Shown here in pieces: positions 51,678 to 62,053 of a stretch of 64,000 bases of DNA. Position 1 is the stretch's first letter. Every line of letters starts with the position of its first letter. The position numbers and the translations under genes were made by a program. The notes below the pieces were generated by a model. The model did not search any database, was not told the origin of the DNA, and saw only the letters and a program-made list of their open reading frames with translations. Origin of the DNA: Entomortierella parvispora (taxonomy: Eukaryota; Mortierellomycota; Mortierellomycetes; Mortierellales; Mortierellaceae); the NCBI GenBank assembly GCA_963573315.1, contig OY752148.1, positions 549,263 to 613,262 on the forward strand, read 5' to 3'.

Positions 51678-53207
51678 TGATGCTCCGTCACAATAGCCCG
51701 TTGTAGAAACACGTCTTTGGTTCTTAAGGACAGACAGCAGGAAGATTGAAGGTTGTTTGATGTAGGTGAGTTATTTGATCGCAAAAGAAAAAAAATGTCT
51801 GATGCGGTGAAAAGATCGTAGGAGGGAGAACAAGGATATCAGCGAAGGAAAACAAGTAGACATTACCTTGCACGATGAAAACAGACTATCCAGGAGAAAA
51901 AGTGGTTGGAGTGATGAGAAAGAGGAAGCAGAGATGAATTAAAGGAGTAATCTTGTCTTCCAAAAGAAAAAGGGGGTCGTCCCTTGCCGTGCCCCTTGTT
52001 GTGTCCACGAGCAGGTCTTTGGCCCATGCAAGAGTATCGTGGGCGTGATTTCTCTCTGTCGGCCTCATCTGAAAGGCAAAGGTGTGATGCCGGCCAGATG
52101 TCTTGTGAAAATGACAGTGAGATGCAGATTAGAGATGGGGAGAGGGTACCCAGCAGACGGGGTCGAAAAGGTTGAGTGACAGTCGGATGTGATGAATAAA
52201 TTCGGATAGGAGTGAGGACAAAGCAAAGTATGTCTTTATTTGTGATGTAATGAAACGAACAAATGTGTCTGTTTCGCTGCATCCCAAAGCGAATGTAGCG
52301 AGAAGGTATCTGTGGCAATCGCATTTGCTGCGGCGCGGTTCCTGGGGCAGAGACGTCCAGTCTTTCGCGTGGACCGTGGAGCAATAACCACACCCTTTAA
52401 ACTCAAAAGTACCATCCCGCTCTGCCCCCGTTCTCCGCATCCTCGATCCTAACCTCATAACCATCGTCAATATAGATGTATCCGGGTTCGCCATCAGTGC
52501 AGTACTACTCCAAATTGGCCTACGGGGCTTCACCCACACCGCTGCATTGACTCTCGGGAGGGTGTGATCTGCTGAGCTGTATTGCCCCAAACGACCGACA
52601 GGACTCCTACGGCCCCTCTCAATCTCCTCTCCATTTGTCGGACCTATTCTCCCAAAAGTCTGCAAGTTGAATGCCATCACAGTCTTTGTCTGCCAGCTTA
52701 CCGAGCTTGCGCACTTTGTCCCAAGCGCCACTGATGACTTCCACAGCTCCGGCGTCGTCCACAGGTTTTCTAACGACAGATTAGAACTGCCCCCCCCCCC
52801 CCCCCCCCACACACACACACGTCTACTATCTCCAGCCACGATACTCGCTTCCGGGGTTCTCCTATTACATCTGCAATTTTGTAGACTACTCGTCGCTTTA
52901 AAGGCAGGTTCTGGCTTCTGCGCCAGGATGGGGAAAACGCGGGGTGTGTTTTCCCTCCATAATAGGAAAGAGAGAAAAAAAAATGGGAGATAACTTACTG
53001 AAAAAAAGAAAAGCAAGGAGTCACCAGGGAAGAGATGCCTTTGTCTGTGAATTCAGGAGTTAGTATATGGAGAGAACTCACCTTGGACCTAAGGAGGCCA
53101 AGGAGTATCAAGGGATGACCACCCTTGATCAATGGCAGCACGGGTCACAATAAAAAAAAAGGAAAAAACACAGCCAACAACAGCATCCTTCTCTCTCAGC
53201 AGCAAAA
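51678..53207 (-). pseudogene. Decayed minus-strand coding remnant; homopolymer tract
   Basis: No intact gene. Short minus-strand pieces in different frames look like real protein: AVEVISGAWDKVRKLGKLAD and DCDGIQLADFWENRSDKW (about 52590-52750), LRGAVGVLSVVWGNTAQQ (about 52540-52610), GEPGYIYIDDGYEVRIEDA (about 52420-52500) and, after a CAG acceptor, HAHDTLAWAKDLLVDTTRG (about 51990-52060). Stops and frame changes separate them, and no family was recognised. A C run of about 20 followed by a CA repeat lies at 52788-52820. A 295-codon open frame crossing the region is in a different frame and looks accidental. Confidence 0.35.
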
Positions 53208-53534
53208 ATGAAGAACCTTTATTCTACCCTCATCGCCGTCGCCTCCAGCATCTGCATGATTGCAGCCTCCCATGTAGTCAAGCGAGCCGATGGAAATGTG
53301 GGATACACGCGAGCAGACACAGCAGCCGCCGATACCATGTCCAGCCCACCCAGCGATACCTGTATCCTAATTCCAGGTGGTGCTACCGAGCTTTCCAATA
53401 ATAGCGATGCAACAGCATTTCTGTACTCAAGTGCAGACTGCAAAGGTGAAAACGATGTCGTGGATGTTGGTGCCACGTGGAATGCACCACCTGGGATGGT
53501 CGCCCAAGGTATTAGTCTTGGATCGGCACCGTAA
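53208..53534 (+). CDS. Small secreted protein, 108 aa, with Kex2 site
   Basis: ATG 53208. Signal peptide residues 1-20 (IAVASSICMIAAS), then HVVKR, a Kex2 cleavage site at residues 25-26, and an ~82-residue mature part with two cysteines. The segment CILIPGGATELSNNSDATAF, then LYSSADCKGEND and WNAPPGMVAQGISLG, resembles a family of fungal secreted beta-sandwich proteins that I cannot name securely. Leader sequence is A- and CA-rich. No intron. Probably an extracellular structural or interaction protein. Confidence 0.7.
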   Translation: MKNLYSTLIAVASSICMIAASHVVKRADGNVGYTRADTAAADTMSSPPSDTCILIPGGATELSNNSDATAFLYSSADCKGENDVVDVGATWNAPPGMVAQGISLGSAP

Positions 53535-54082
53535 CCACGCTTAAGTACTATTTAATATGAGAATATTATTAAAGCAAACGGGTGGTTGAACCGGCATGCA
53601 GATTCATCAGAAATTTACCTGTTTTGATGTCCTATCCGACATGCACCGTTCTCTGAATACTATGTGTGGGGGATCGAGGGGCCTTAGTTGGAGTCAGTTG
53701 GTGGCTCTCAGCTGCGTTCCTTCTGTAAACGGTGCCAATACTCGTTCTGGTGAACAACTCTTTCCCCTGAGTGGCGTCGAAAGGTTGGGCCCCAGGGATG
53801 TGGAGGAGATGAAATATCCAGATCCGATGAAGGACGGTTGTTAGAAACGCAGTTGCAATAATATTGGTTGTTGGCAGACTTCCATCGGATCATAGCAGAA
53901 GCCTTGCTTGCCGACCAGCTAGACTCGTTACCACCCCTCACCGCCAATTCATCCGTTACGGCTCTTTGTTGCTACGGTCATTGTACTATTACAAGCAATA
54001 ATATCATTCACCGCCATGGACAACAACCGCCAAACAGTTGAATAGTTTGAACTTTCTGTTTATTAATCTTTGTCGAAGCTCA
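53535..54082. other. Intergenic, no supported gene
   Basis: Open frames of about 80 codons on either strand lack motifs or splice partners. Confidence 0.35.
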
Positions 54083-55287
54083 TCATTTACAGCTATCTGT
54101 TTGTCTGTGTTTGTCACTGTCATTGGAGCAGCCATTGCTATCGTGTAGGACCTTGCCTTTCTCACTGCGCCTTGTCTGGCGGTCTCGGAGTGATTTCTGG
54201 AAAGCAGCTATCTTCCGACCTGACTTGTCCAGTACTTCCTGAAGGATAGAGATTGCTTGCTCGCGGGTTTGGTTCTCTTGCTCCATAATATACGAAATCT
54301 CCGTCATAACTGTCCGTCGGTTGTTGATATAACGATATTCACTTCTATATGCCTCTTGAGTGGGATACCCCAGTCGCCTGTCCAATTTTTGTGCAACATC
54401 AAGTCGATCGAACTCGAAGACTATGGCCCGAACAGAGTCTGCTGTTCTACTGAAATGAAATGGCTCCACTACTGTCGTTGGCCTATTCGTATCACTCAGA
54501 GATCCGGATATCAATCCATGCTCGCTTGTTGCTGTCATTGCTGTTGCTGGTGAGGATGTGGTTGATTCCATATCGATATCGTCCAATGGTAGCACCAGGC
54601 TCGGCTTCAGAGCTTGTAAAGAGATCCGAACACCCTGAGTCCTAGCCTTTTCTAGAGCCAGAATTTGTTCTTGATTTCGCAAAACTCTCTCCAAAGTGGA
54701 CATGAGCTTTTCATTGAATTCCTCCTGTTTCCTCATATGAGCAAAAATAGCATCATTGTCCAGTTGCCGCCGGTTTATCAGATGGCCAAGTTGTTGACTG
54801 TTCTGATCCTGTTGATAGCGAACCTCATTCAGGATCTGTGCGTTATCTTTGCGATGGACTTCCAGGACTTTAACCAGCTTTTGAAGGTCGAGTTCAGTAA
54901 GACGACCCTTCAGCGCCTCTGTCTCCTTCTGACAAGCTCGACGAGACTGTGGAGTGTCCATGATGTCTGAATCGGCCTACTGCAAACAAGCATAGAGGGC
55001 AAGCTACTTGAATAATCCCGTCGGAATACCTGTACACCAAACGTCATTATGGCGTACGGGTATGTACCTGTTTTTGAGGAATCTTTCGCGTTCTTTTTGT
55101 TGGTCGTGATGTGTCGTTGTTGTCCCACAAGGAAAGATAGATCAGCATCAGGACACACAAGGCCAAGTCAACTGTCAACCCAAAACAAACCAAACACGTT
55201 GACGCTTACCAGGTCAATGGCGTGTCTTCGATCTTGAGACTGTTGGCCCTGTTCGCCCTGCTCGCCCTGATGAATTTGTGCGGGCAT
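54083..55287 (-). CDS. GCR1_C-domain coiled-coil protein, two exons, 323 aa
   Basis: Exon 2 (54976-54083) is certain and contains an internal ATG at 54961. Exon 1 (55287-55210, starting MPAQIHQGEQGEQGQQ) joins through a GTAAGC donor in phase 0, giving ..HAIDL/ADSDIMDTPQ. The N-terminal half is helical and Gln/Lys/Glu-rich (QKLVKVLEVHRKDNAQIL, LMSTLERVLRNQEQILALEK), a predicted coiled coil. Residues about 200-290 (VEPFHFSRTADSVRAIVFEF, LDRRLGYPTQEAYRSEYRYI, NNRRTVMTEISYI) follow the GCR1_C pattern found in yeast glycolytic activators and at the C-terminus of fungal Crypton proteins. It could be a transcription factor or a domesticated or stranded Crypton C-terminus; no recombinase is adjacent. 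The frame is intact. Confidence 0.7.
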
Positions 55288-56888
55288 GGAAGGCACTTGA
55301 TTCTGAACGCGTAATGAATTGCAATGAATGTGAGAGATGGAGGGGAATTGCTCGAGCAAAGGTAAGAACAGGGGAGGAGGGTGAGGGAGGGAGGGAGGGA
55401 GGGGTTTTGTATGTCGGCGTGTGAGAATGTGGGTGTGGATTTTAGGTCAAGGGGAGAAAAAGAAGGGAAGGCGGATCGCACTTTTTTGAACATGCATGTG
55501 CGGGATGGTTGGCCCTGTCTCTTTTTTCCATGAAAAATGGTTAAGGGGCTGCGAACGGCTCTTTTTTTTTTCGGCTCTTTTTTTTTTTTTTTTTGATCGA
55601 AATGTGGCCCTAAGATCTTGCCAGACTTCAACACGCCGCCCCTGTCCTATCCCTCCAACATCATCCTAGCGAACAAAGGTCATTTAAAAAGACGAAGACC
55701 GCTGCAGTTGAGAGTAGTCTGCCAAAGAAGATAGTCTCCGAGACCTCTGGCACGACTTGACAGATATTGCCATTCAATTTTTTTTTTTTTTTTTTTTTTT
55801 TGGGGGCGTGGGGGTTTACATTGGCGGCGATGCTGTATCTCATTCTAAAGAAGCTATTATAATGCCAACAGCTTCCCCTGCTTATCATTTCAAGGGTATT
55901 TCTATTGCTGTACTTTTCCCCTCAAGGAATATCGGGAATTGGGAAGAAATTGGCATTGTATCACTTTAAGATGTAAAAGAGGGGCCGTGGAATAACAACT
56001 GACTGTGGACATGTTCCCTTCATTGTGATACCTTTGTGGCAATGTCCATGGTCCTCAGCCTATACCTGTTTATGGTAAGAAGTACTTTTTCGCTTGCCGA
56101 TCTCCAGGACTTTTTTGGCGTTCACGCGTCGAATCCACTAGAGAGAAGTCCATGAGCAAGTGGGTCCTGCAACGAGACTTTCTCTAATAAAAGGAAGCGT
56201 ACGCGTTCCACGCGCGTTCACTATTGGTGATGGTGTCATATCGTTACATGTTTTTCCATCAACTTAGCTCATTTCCTTGCACCATCATGCATTGTCACAC
56301 TGCGGAAGGAAGTTAAACGGTGGTTCAAGGGGCCAATTTCCCGCTCGGAATGTGAACATCCTTTTCAAAACGGAATTTTCAAGGGGGGTCAAGGAAAATT
56401 TTTGTGCTGCATCCATTATTTTGAGTTATCTACAGCGAGAACCGTCGAGCGAAACCACATCTCCTAACTATTCTTCAGGGAGTGATGCGTATTGTCCTGA
56501 ACCGTCAGCGAAGATCTCAAATTCAGCTAGATTTATCTTTGAAGTCAACCAAAAACAGAAAAAAGGGGTAACGTACCGCGAGAGAAAAATATGAGGGAAC
56601 GGGAAAGTTATTCAGGGCGGGAAAAGATGAAAGATGAATCGACGCGTTTGGTCTCACCCCTAGACAGATAAAGACGACCCCATTCACACCAGATAGAGGC
56701 GACTTCTTACAGCTGTTTTTTTTTTCTTTTTTGAGCTCACCTGGACCGGGGTCCTGGTCCTGGTCCTGGAGAATTTAAACCCGTCTCTTCCTTCCGATTT
56801 TTTGTATTGATTCTTCTCAGATTCTTCGAGTCCACACTCACCACTCCCACATCACACTTCCAAGAACTACGCAACGCCCTCCACTGCA
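55288..56888. other. Intergenic with T and G runs; lectin promoter
   Basis: Poly(T) runs at about 55561-55593 and 55779-55801. Tandem GGGAGGGA near 55385-55400. GGTCCTGGTCCTGGTCCTGG at 56750-56769 is followed by GAATTTAAACCC, a TATA-like element about 115 bp before the lectin ATG. No gene supported. Confidence 0.4.
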
Positions 56889-59800
56889 ATGAGGTGGTTA
56901 ACTTTCAGTTACGCTTCTGCGGCCTTGGCGGCAGTGTGCTTTGGCACATTGGAGCAAGCAAGCGCTACCTGTGATCTACCAAACAACTCTGGCCCCGTAC
57001 TTGAGACCAAGGCCTCCAGTAAGTTTAAGTCGTATGGTAGAGCTCCTGTGGCACTACCGTTTTAATAACAAATTCCTATTGTGCCTTGCAGAAACTTTGT
57101 CGATAAAAATTTTATTTTATTGGGGCAAAAATATTAATTGGGGTAACTTTATTTGATCAAACAAAAATAAAAGCGCAAATTAATCGATTGATAGGACTGC
57201 CATCGACCCAACAACATTTTCTTTAGGCTTTGTCTTTGTTCCATTCTTTTCCTTCCTTCCACTTCCCCTTTCCTCCCCCATGGCGGACAATACTGACGAC
57301 AATGACAACTCATCTGAGTCTGTCTCTCAGTTCGACCCCCCTGCAACTATCCAATGTGGTATCAACTTCCGCATTGGTGATCCAACAAAAACTTGTCGCG
57401 AGATCAAACGTTTTCGAAACTTGTTTGGTGGCATCCCAGAAGTTGACTTTCACTCGGACAGAGATTCGTACAGAGTATTAGTGGCGCACATCAAGACACA
57501 ACTCGACCGGATTCGTATCCCTGGAGAGGCATATGAGTGGCCTTCGGGTGATGTATACTTGAGGCCCTACCACAACGTCAGACAAGGGAAGTTTCAGCTG
57601 CTTGACGAAGGCGTTGTACAGGGCCGTATTGAGCAGGCATGGAAGAACGAGGCAACCAGGCTGAAAACAGACATTGGCATCGTGGTTCATCTCTTTATTT
57701 ACCTAAACCAAAGAGCCCACGGAGCTTCTAGTGGCAGTGGTGGTGGAGGGCGTGTTACTACAGGGACTCATCGAGGAACAGCTGCCAATTACCGGGCAGC
57801 GCTTGAAGCTATAGACGCCCACAATGCTTTGGATTCCGCGACACCAATAACGGCTCCGTTAGCAAGGCAGTTTCTAGCAAGGGATTTGAGTCGAAACCCT
57901 GATCGCATTCCTTCCCCAGAGACGCCGTTGGAAATTCCTACCAGCGCTACCTTCTTGCAGGCCGAGGCACTCGATCGACAAAGACAAGAGTACCAAGAGG
58001 AAGGGCTACTTCAGCGCCCACGGACACCACAATCATCATTTGTCTTGGAGGTGGGGATCAGTGGCACCTCTGCCAAGCTTCCCATTGTAATTCCACTGGA
58101 TGCGCTCAAAAAAGCATTAGGACTTCCAAGCTGTGATTTGTCACAAGGGCTTCAGCGTCTCATGGAAAATCCGCCTGCCCCTCCACCTGCGCCTCAAGAA
58201 GATATGGAGGATGTTGACCACCCACACCCTGATGCTGAGTATCTGGCGAACCAGAGGACGCTCGATCAAGAAGAGGAAGAAGAAGAGGAGGAGGAGGAAG
58301 AGGAGGAAAGGCTAGTACGGAGACGTCCCACAACTTCAACTGGCTCTCTTAAGGATACCGATAACTCGGCCCCAATTGACGTTCAAGATGATATGCAGGA
58401 GGAGCCAGAAGCTGTCGTCCCGCCAGGTGGAAAAAAGAGGAGCTTAGATCTTCCTGATCGACCACAATCTCGCAACACAAGAAGCCGGGCTACTGCAGAT
58501 CAGTCTTCATTAGACCCTGGAGTCAGAACTCGCAGATCAAATAAATGAATTATATGATGGCTAGGCTAGCCTTTACTTTCGATCCTTTATTCCCTGTCGA
58601 AATCTATCCTTGTCCAGGAAACCAGAAGAGTATCCGCAGTGCTGGAAAGTGTTGACGGTCACGGTTTGTTGAGAACAGGCTGGAAATGTGAGATCCAGCA
58701 CATCTTTTGGATAGTGGCTGAATACCAGATTGGCACGTCGTTGAAGCCAAGTCTTTACGTTGGAAAACCCAAACTCAATTGGGTTCATGTGTGGGCAATA
58801 AGGAGGAAGAAAGAAGATATGGGCTCCTCTTGAGTGTATAGCTTCTACAAGCTCTTGAAACATGTGAATTCTCGCGTTGTCCATGAGCACGATTGAATTG
58901 CGCATGGGTCATGGCTGGATGTGCGGAAGAATTTCCTCTATAAATCCTTCATAAAAAGACTTCCTAGTAAAAGTGTCCGCTGTGATCCTCCATCCGAGGA
59001 ACCCTTCACTGTCCATAGATGCAAGTGCAGAAACCCTTTTGCCCCTGGAAAAGGGTAGGTTGACGATCGCAGGTGTCCCCCTTAACGACCAAGCGAAGTG
59101 TCTGACGGATGCTCGGCTATCCTTACTCGTTTCGTCAATGAACACAAGTTGCTCTGGATGCATGTACACCTGCTCCAGTGTGAGCTCGAAGTAGTCGATA
59201 TCGCCTGGTCGCGCTTCTCTTGCACGCTTCTGCAGAATCTTGCGGGACATCTTTAAATCAAATCGAAGGTACCGGCTGATGGTGGAAGTGGAGGACGGGA
59301 GATCCGGATATCTCTTCTTCAATTCATCTTGAAGTTCCTCAATGAAAAAGCACGGATGCCCCTCAATGTAATCACGAACGAAAGATTCTACCTCGGGTGG
59401 CCAACGCAGCTTCGGTTCCCTTGGTGGAGCGGGCTCTACTGTACCAGTTTTGTTAAATTGTTCTTCAAGAAGAAAATGAAGTTAGAGACAAGAGTTTCAA
59501 CCCAGCACTCGCTTGTTGCTTTGCACGCGCAATTACCGGACCATCGTTCCACGCTTCGGTAAGAGCAGCTTAAAAGCGCGGCCACTGTAGTCGAGTCTAA
59601 TCCATAGATATCGTAGAGCACAACAGCTGCCATGCGAAAGTCAGAAGATTTTGCCATGGCAGCAAAGTGAAAATGAGGGAAGATGCACGAAAGAGTGTCT
59701 CCACATTTATCGCGTTGTCACAGCCCCAACAATATTGCACCATAACAATGGTCCCCTTTGTCGGAAAGCTTTCCGACAAATGGGATTGTCTATATCAGTT

Positions 59801-61669
59801 GATTTGCCTGCGAATATTATCTCGCGATTGTTGGGGTCAACAGTGGCCCTTCTACCCCAACCGCCCCAACAATCAAGTGCCAGGTGTCAACGCGGTAGTT
59901 TTTTTATTTGGCCGGGATCTAAAATTAATCAATTGTCCCAATAATTTTATTTGAACGATTCAGGCCCCGATAAGACAAAGTTTCTGCAAGGCACAATACA
60001 AATAGGAATTTTAAATTATGATGCCCCAATACCCGGGACCATGGCATCATCAATGTCAACATGCCCTCCACCTGCGAAAGGACTGATCAAGAACAACGTG
60101 TCAGGCAAGTGTCTGACTGGTGGGCTCGTGGTAAGTGTTTTGCATTTGACCGTTGAGAAACTTCTGCACCTTGATTTACACTCTTGAAAGCTGACCTGTT
60201 TTTGCAATTGATATTGGATTTCACAACAAATAGGATTCTCCTGCGCAGCTCTGGACATGTAATGCCAATGGCTGGAACTCGGTGTAGGAATTCAAGAATG
60301 GTGTCATCTCCTTGGCCACTGACAGCACTGGAGGCAACCCAGGGACGCTGTGCCTCGAGCAGAAAACTGATGGCACTGTGTATACAAGTCGCTGTGTCAG
60401 CGGCGCTGCCACACAGCTATGGACTACTACCGCCCTCGGAGTATTGATGAACGTGGCCAGTGGAAAGTGTGTGGATATTGCTGGTACCGGTGATGGCAAT
60501 CTAATCTCGAGCAACTACACTGGCGACCCAAAACAGAACTGGACCACACCCACTGGTTGGAACTGTGCCTCATGTCCCTTGCCACAGGGCCTGATTAGGA
60601 ACGACGTCTCAGGCAAGTGTTTGACAGGTGGATTAGTGGTAAGTAGTACAGAATTGTGACAGACAGTCATGTTTTGAATGAGATGTTGTCTCGTCTTTTG
60701 TGAGAACTAATCGCTGTGTTTACTTCCCTCGATTCCTTATAACAAAAAGAACACCCCTGCTCAGCTCTGGACGTGCAACAATGGCTGGAACTCGGTGTGG
60801 CAGTTCAAGAATGGTGTCATCTCGTTGGCGACTGACAACACTGGCGGCAACCCAGGGACTTTCTGCCTCGAGCAGAAAACTGACGGCACGATTTACACCA
60901 GTCGCTGTGTCAACGGTTCAGCTACACAGCAATGGGCTGTCACAGCAGCAGGAACCATCATGAATGTGGCCAGCGGAAAGTGTGTTGATATTGCAGGCAC
61001 TGGTAATGGCAATCTGATCTCGAGCAACTACACTGGCGACCCAAAACAAGTGTGGTTCCCTCCATCCGGATGGAGCTGTTCAGTATGCACGCCTCCAGTG
61101 AAAGGACTTATCGCGAACGACTTTTCTGGCAAATGTCTGACAGGTGGATTCGCTGTAAGTGATATAGAATTGTGACGGTCACGTTTTGAATGCAATGATA
61201 TCTCGTCTTTTGGGAGAGCTGATCGTTATGTTTACTTCCCTCGATTTCTCATGACAAAAAGGGCTTTCCTGCTCAGCTCTGGACATGTAGCAATGGCTGG
61301 AACTCGGTGTGGCAGTTCAAGAATGGTGTCATCTCGTTGGCGACTGACAACACTGGCGGCAACCCGGGGACTATCTGCCTCGAACAGAAGACTGACGGCA
61401 CGATTTACGCCAGTCGCTGTGTCAATGGTGCAGCTACACAGCAGTGGACTTTCACTGCCACAGGAGGCATCATGAACGCGGCCAGTGGGAAGTGTGTTGA
61501 TATTGCAGGCACCGGTAATGGCAATCTGATCTCGGGCACCTGCAGTGGCGCCGCCCAACAGGTCTGGAAACCACCTTCTGGTTGGATTTGTCAAGACAAT
61601 GCAAAATCCTTCGAAACAGACTGGGCGTGGGAGGTGCTTGGTGAACATGCCGAAATGGTGTTAGGATGA
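56889..61669 (+). CDS. Ricin-type (beta-trefoil, QxW) lectin, three tandem units, first unit with nonsense codon
   Basis: Exon A 56889-57018 (signal peptide, FSYASAALAAVCFGT), B 59964-60130, C 60234-60638, D 60750-61154, E 61262-61669; phases agree throughout (505 codons). Each unit reads LWTC..NGWNSVWQFKNGVIS, then GNPGTxCLEQKTDGT, QxW repeats (QLW, QQW, QVW) and SGKCVDIAGTG: ricin B-lectin sugar-binding motifs. Exon boundaries fall at the same place in every unit (..SGKCLTGG/intron), so the gene grew by duplicating an exon-intron cassette. Exon C has TAG where D and E have TGG in WNSVW. It might be avoided by splicing to the TAG itself as an AG acceptor in phase 0, which would drop 18 residues; otherwise the gene is broken. 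Intron A is 2.9 kb because of the transposon at 57120-59941. Likely secreted carbohydrate-binding protein. Confidence 0.82.
57280..58548 (+). CDS. Transposon-borne ORF of unknown function, 422 aa, acidic tail
   Basis: Single exon, ATG 57280 in a good context. No signal peptide or membrane segment. Residues about 25-150 form a globular region (REIKRFRNLFGGIP, HIKTQLDRIRIPGEAYEW, RIEQAWKNEATRLKTDIGIV). A disordered Gly/Ser/Thr part follows, then a helical segment (LPIVIPLDALKKALGL), a run of about 14 Glu (near residue 335), and a basic C-terminus (GGKKRSLDLP.. RTRRSNK) with possible nuclear-localisation signals. It lies wholly between the transposon ends, convergent with the transposase, so it is most simply a second gene of the element. 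I do not recognise the family. No lesion, although the transposase beside it has one. Confidence 0.65.
   Translation: MADNTDDNDNSSESVSQFDPPATIQCGINFRIGDPTKTCREIKRFRNLFGGIPEVDFHSDRDSYRVLVAHIKTQLDRIRIPGEAYEWPSGDVYLRPYHNVRQGKFQLLDEGVVQGRIEQAWKNEATRLKTDIGIVVHLFIYLNQRAHGASSGSGGGGRVTTGTHRGTAANYRAALEAIDAHNALDSATPITAPLARQFLARDLSRNPDRIPSPETPLEIPTSATFLQAEALDRQRQEYQEEGLLQRPRTPQSSFVLEVGISGTSAKLPIVIPLDALKKALGLPSCDLSQGLQRLMENPPAPPPAPQEDMEDVDHPHPDAEYLANQRTLDQEEEEEEEEEEEEERLVRRRPTTSTGSLKDTDNSAPIDVQDDMQEEPEAVVPPGGKKRSLDLPDRPQSRNTRSRATADQSSLDPGVRTRRSNK
58573..59657 (-). pseudogene. IS630/Tc1-type (DDE_3, DD34E) transposase, one nonsense codon
   Basis: Exon 1 59657-59537, 74-bp intron, exon 2 59462-58573; 337 codons. 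Helix-turn-helix start (FRMAAVVLYDIYGLDSTTVA, CSYRSVERW), then PPEVESFVRDYIEGHPCFFI and a second helix-turn-helix (PSSTSTISRYL), followed by the catalytic core: Asp in LVFIDETSKD, Asp in VLMDNARIH and Glu in HMNPIEFGF, with 34 residues between the last two. A TGA interrupts ..PHIQP/PMRNSIVLMDN.., where relatives usually have Trp (PWPG), so a TGG to TGA change is likely. Otherwise intact. Confidence 0.85.
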
Positions 61670-62053
61670 GTATTTGGTCCGTGTATTAAGGAGATTTCGC
61701 CCTTAACTCAGGATCTAGTTTGCAAGAACGACTTTTGAAATAAATGACAGAACCTCTGGGAGTCTGGTTTAAAGGGGAGAAGGATGTGTTGTTGACTGCT
61801 GATCAGTTTCTTTTTTTGGAATCACATACACTTCATTGTGCTTCATTGTTCGGCCTGTCCGTTCTATTCCTTTGCGAATTTCCTCGTCTGAATGTTAACA
61901 GAGCAGCGCGGACTGATCAAGTGAAGATGGATGGTCAAGCGAACCCCTCATCTATAAGCTCTGACAGAGACGAAAAGTCCAACGAGCTTTTATGTTCACC
62001 AAGGTCCATGCAGAGGGAGAGACTGGCTAATCGCTTTTTATATGCTCTAGTAT
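61670..62053. other. Intergenic between convergent genes
   Basis: A 107-codon frame (61744-62067) has no motif and overlaps the PMS1 3' end. No other feature seen. Confidence 0.4.

Larger units (their letters stand above)
57120..59941. mobile_element. DD34E IS630/Tc1-type transposon, 2822 bp, with two convergent ORFs, in lectin intron A
   Basis: The ends TTGGGGCAAAAATATTAATT (57120) and the inverse TTGGGACAATTGATTAATT (to 59941) are flanked by TA at 57118-57119 and 59942-59943. Sub-terminal CCCAACAAT/TTGTTGGGG words recur near both ends. It contains a plus-strand 422-codon ORF and a minus-strand transposase, whose 3' ends are only 24 bp apart. The imperfect inverted repeats and one nonsense codon in the transposase indicate moderate age. 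Confidence 0.75.

Noticed and set aside
52129..53016. 295-codon minus-strand frame
   Set aside because: Different frame from the protein-like fragments, crosses a poly(C) tract, and has no motif or good start context.
55206..55634. 142-codon minus-strand frame
   Set aside because: Lys-rich start comes from a poly(T) tract and the rest is low-complexity; the GCR1_C gene uses a different frame here.
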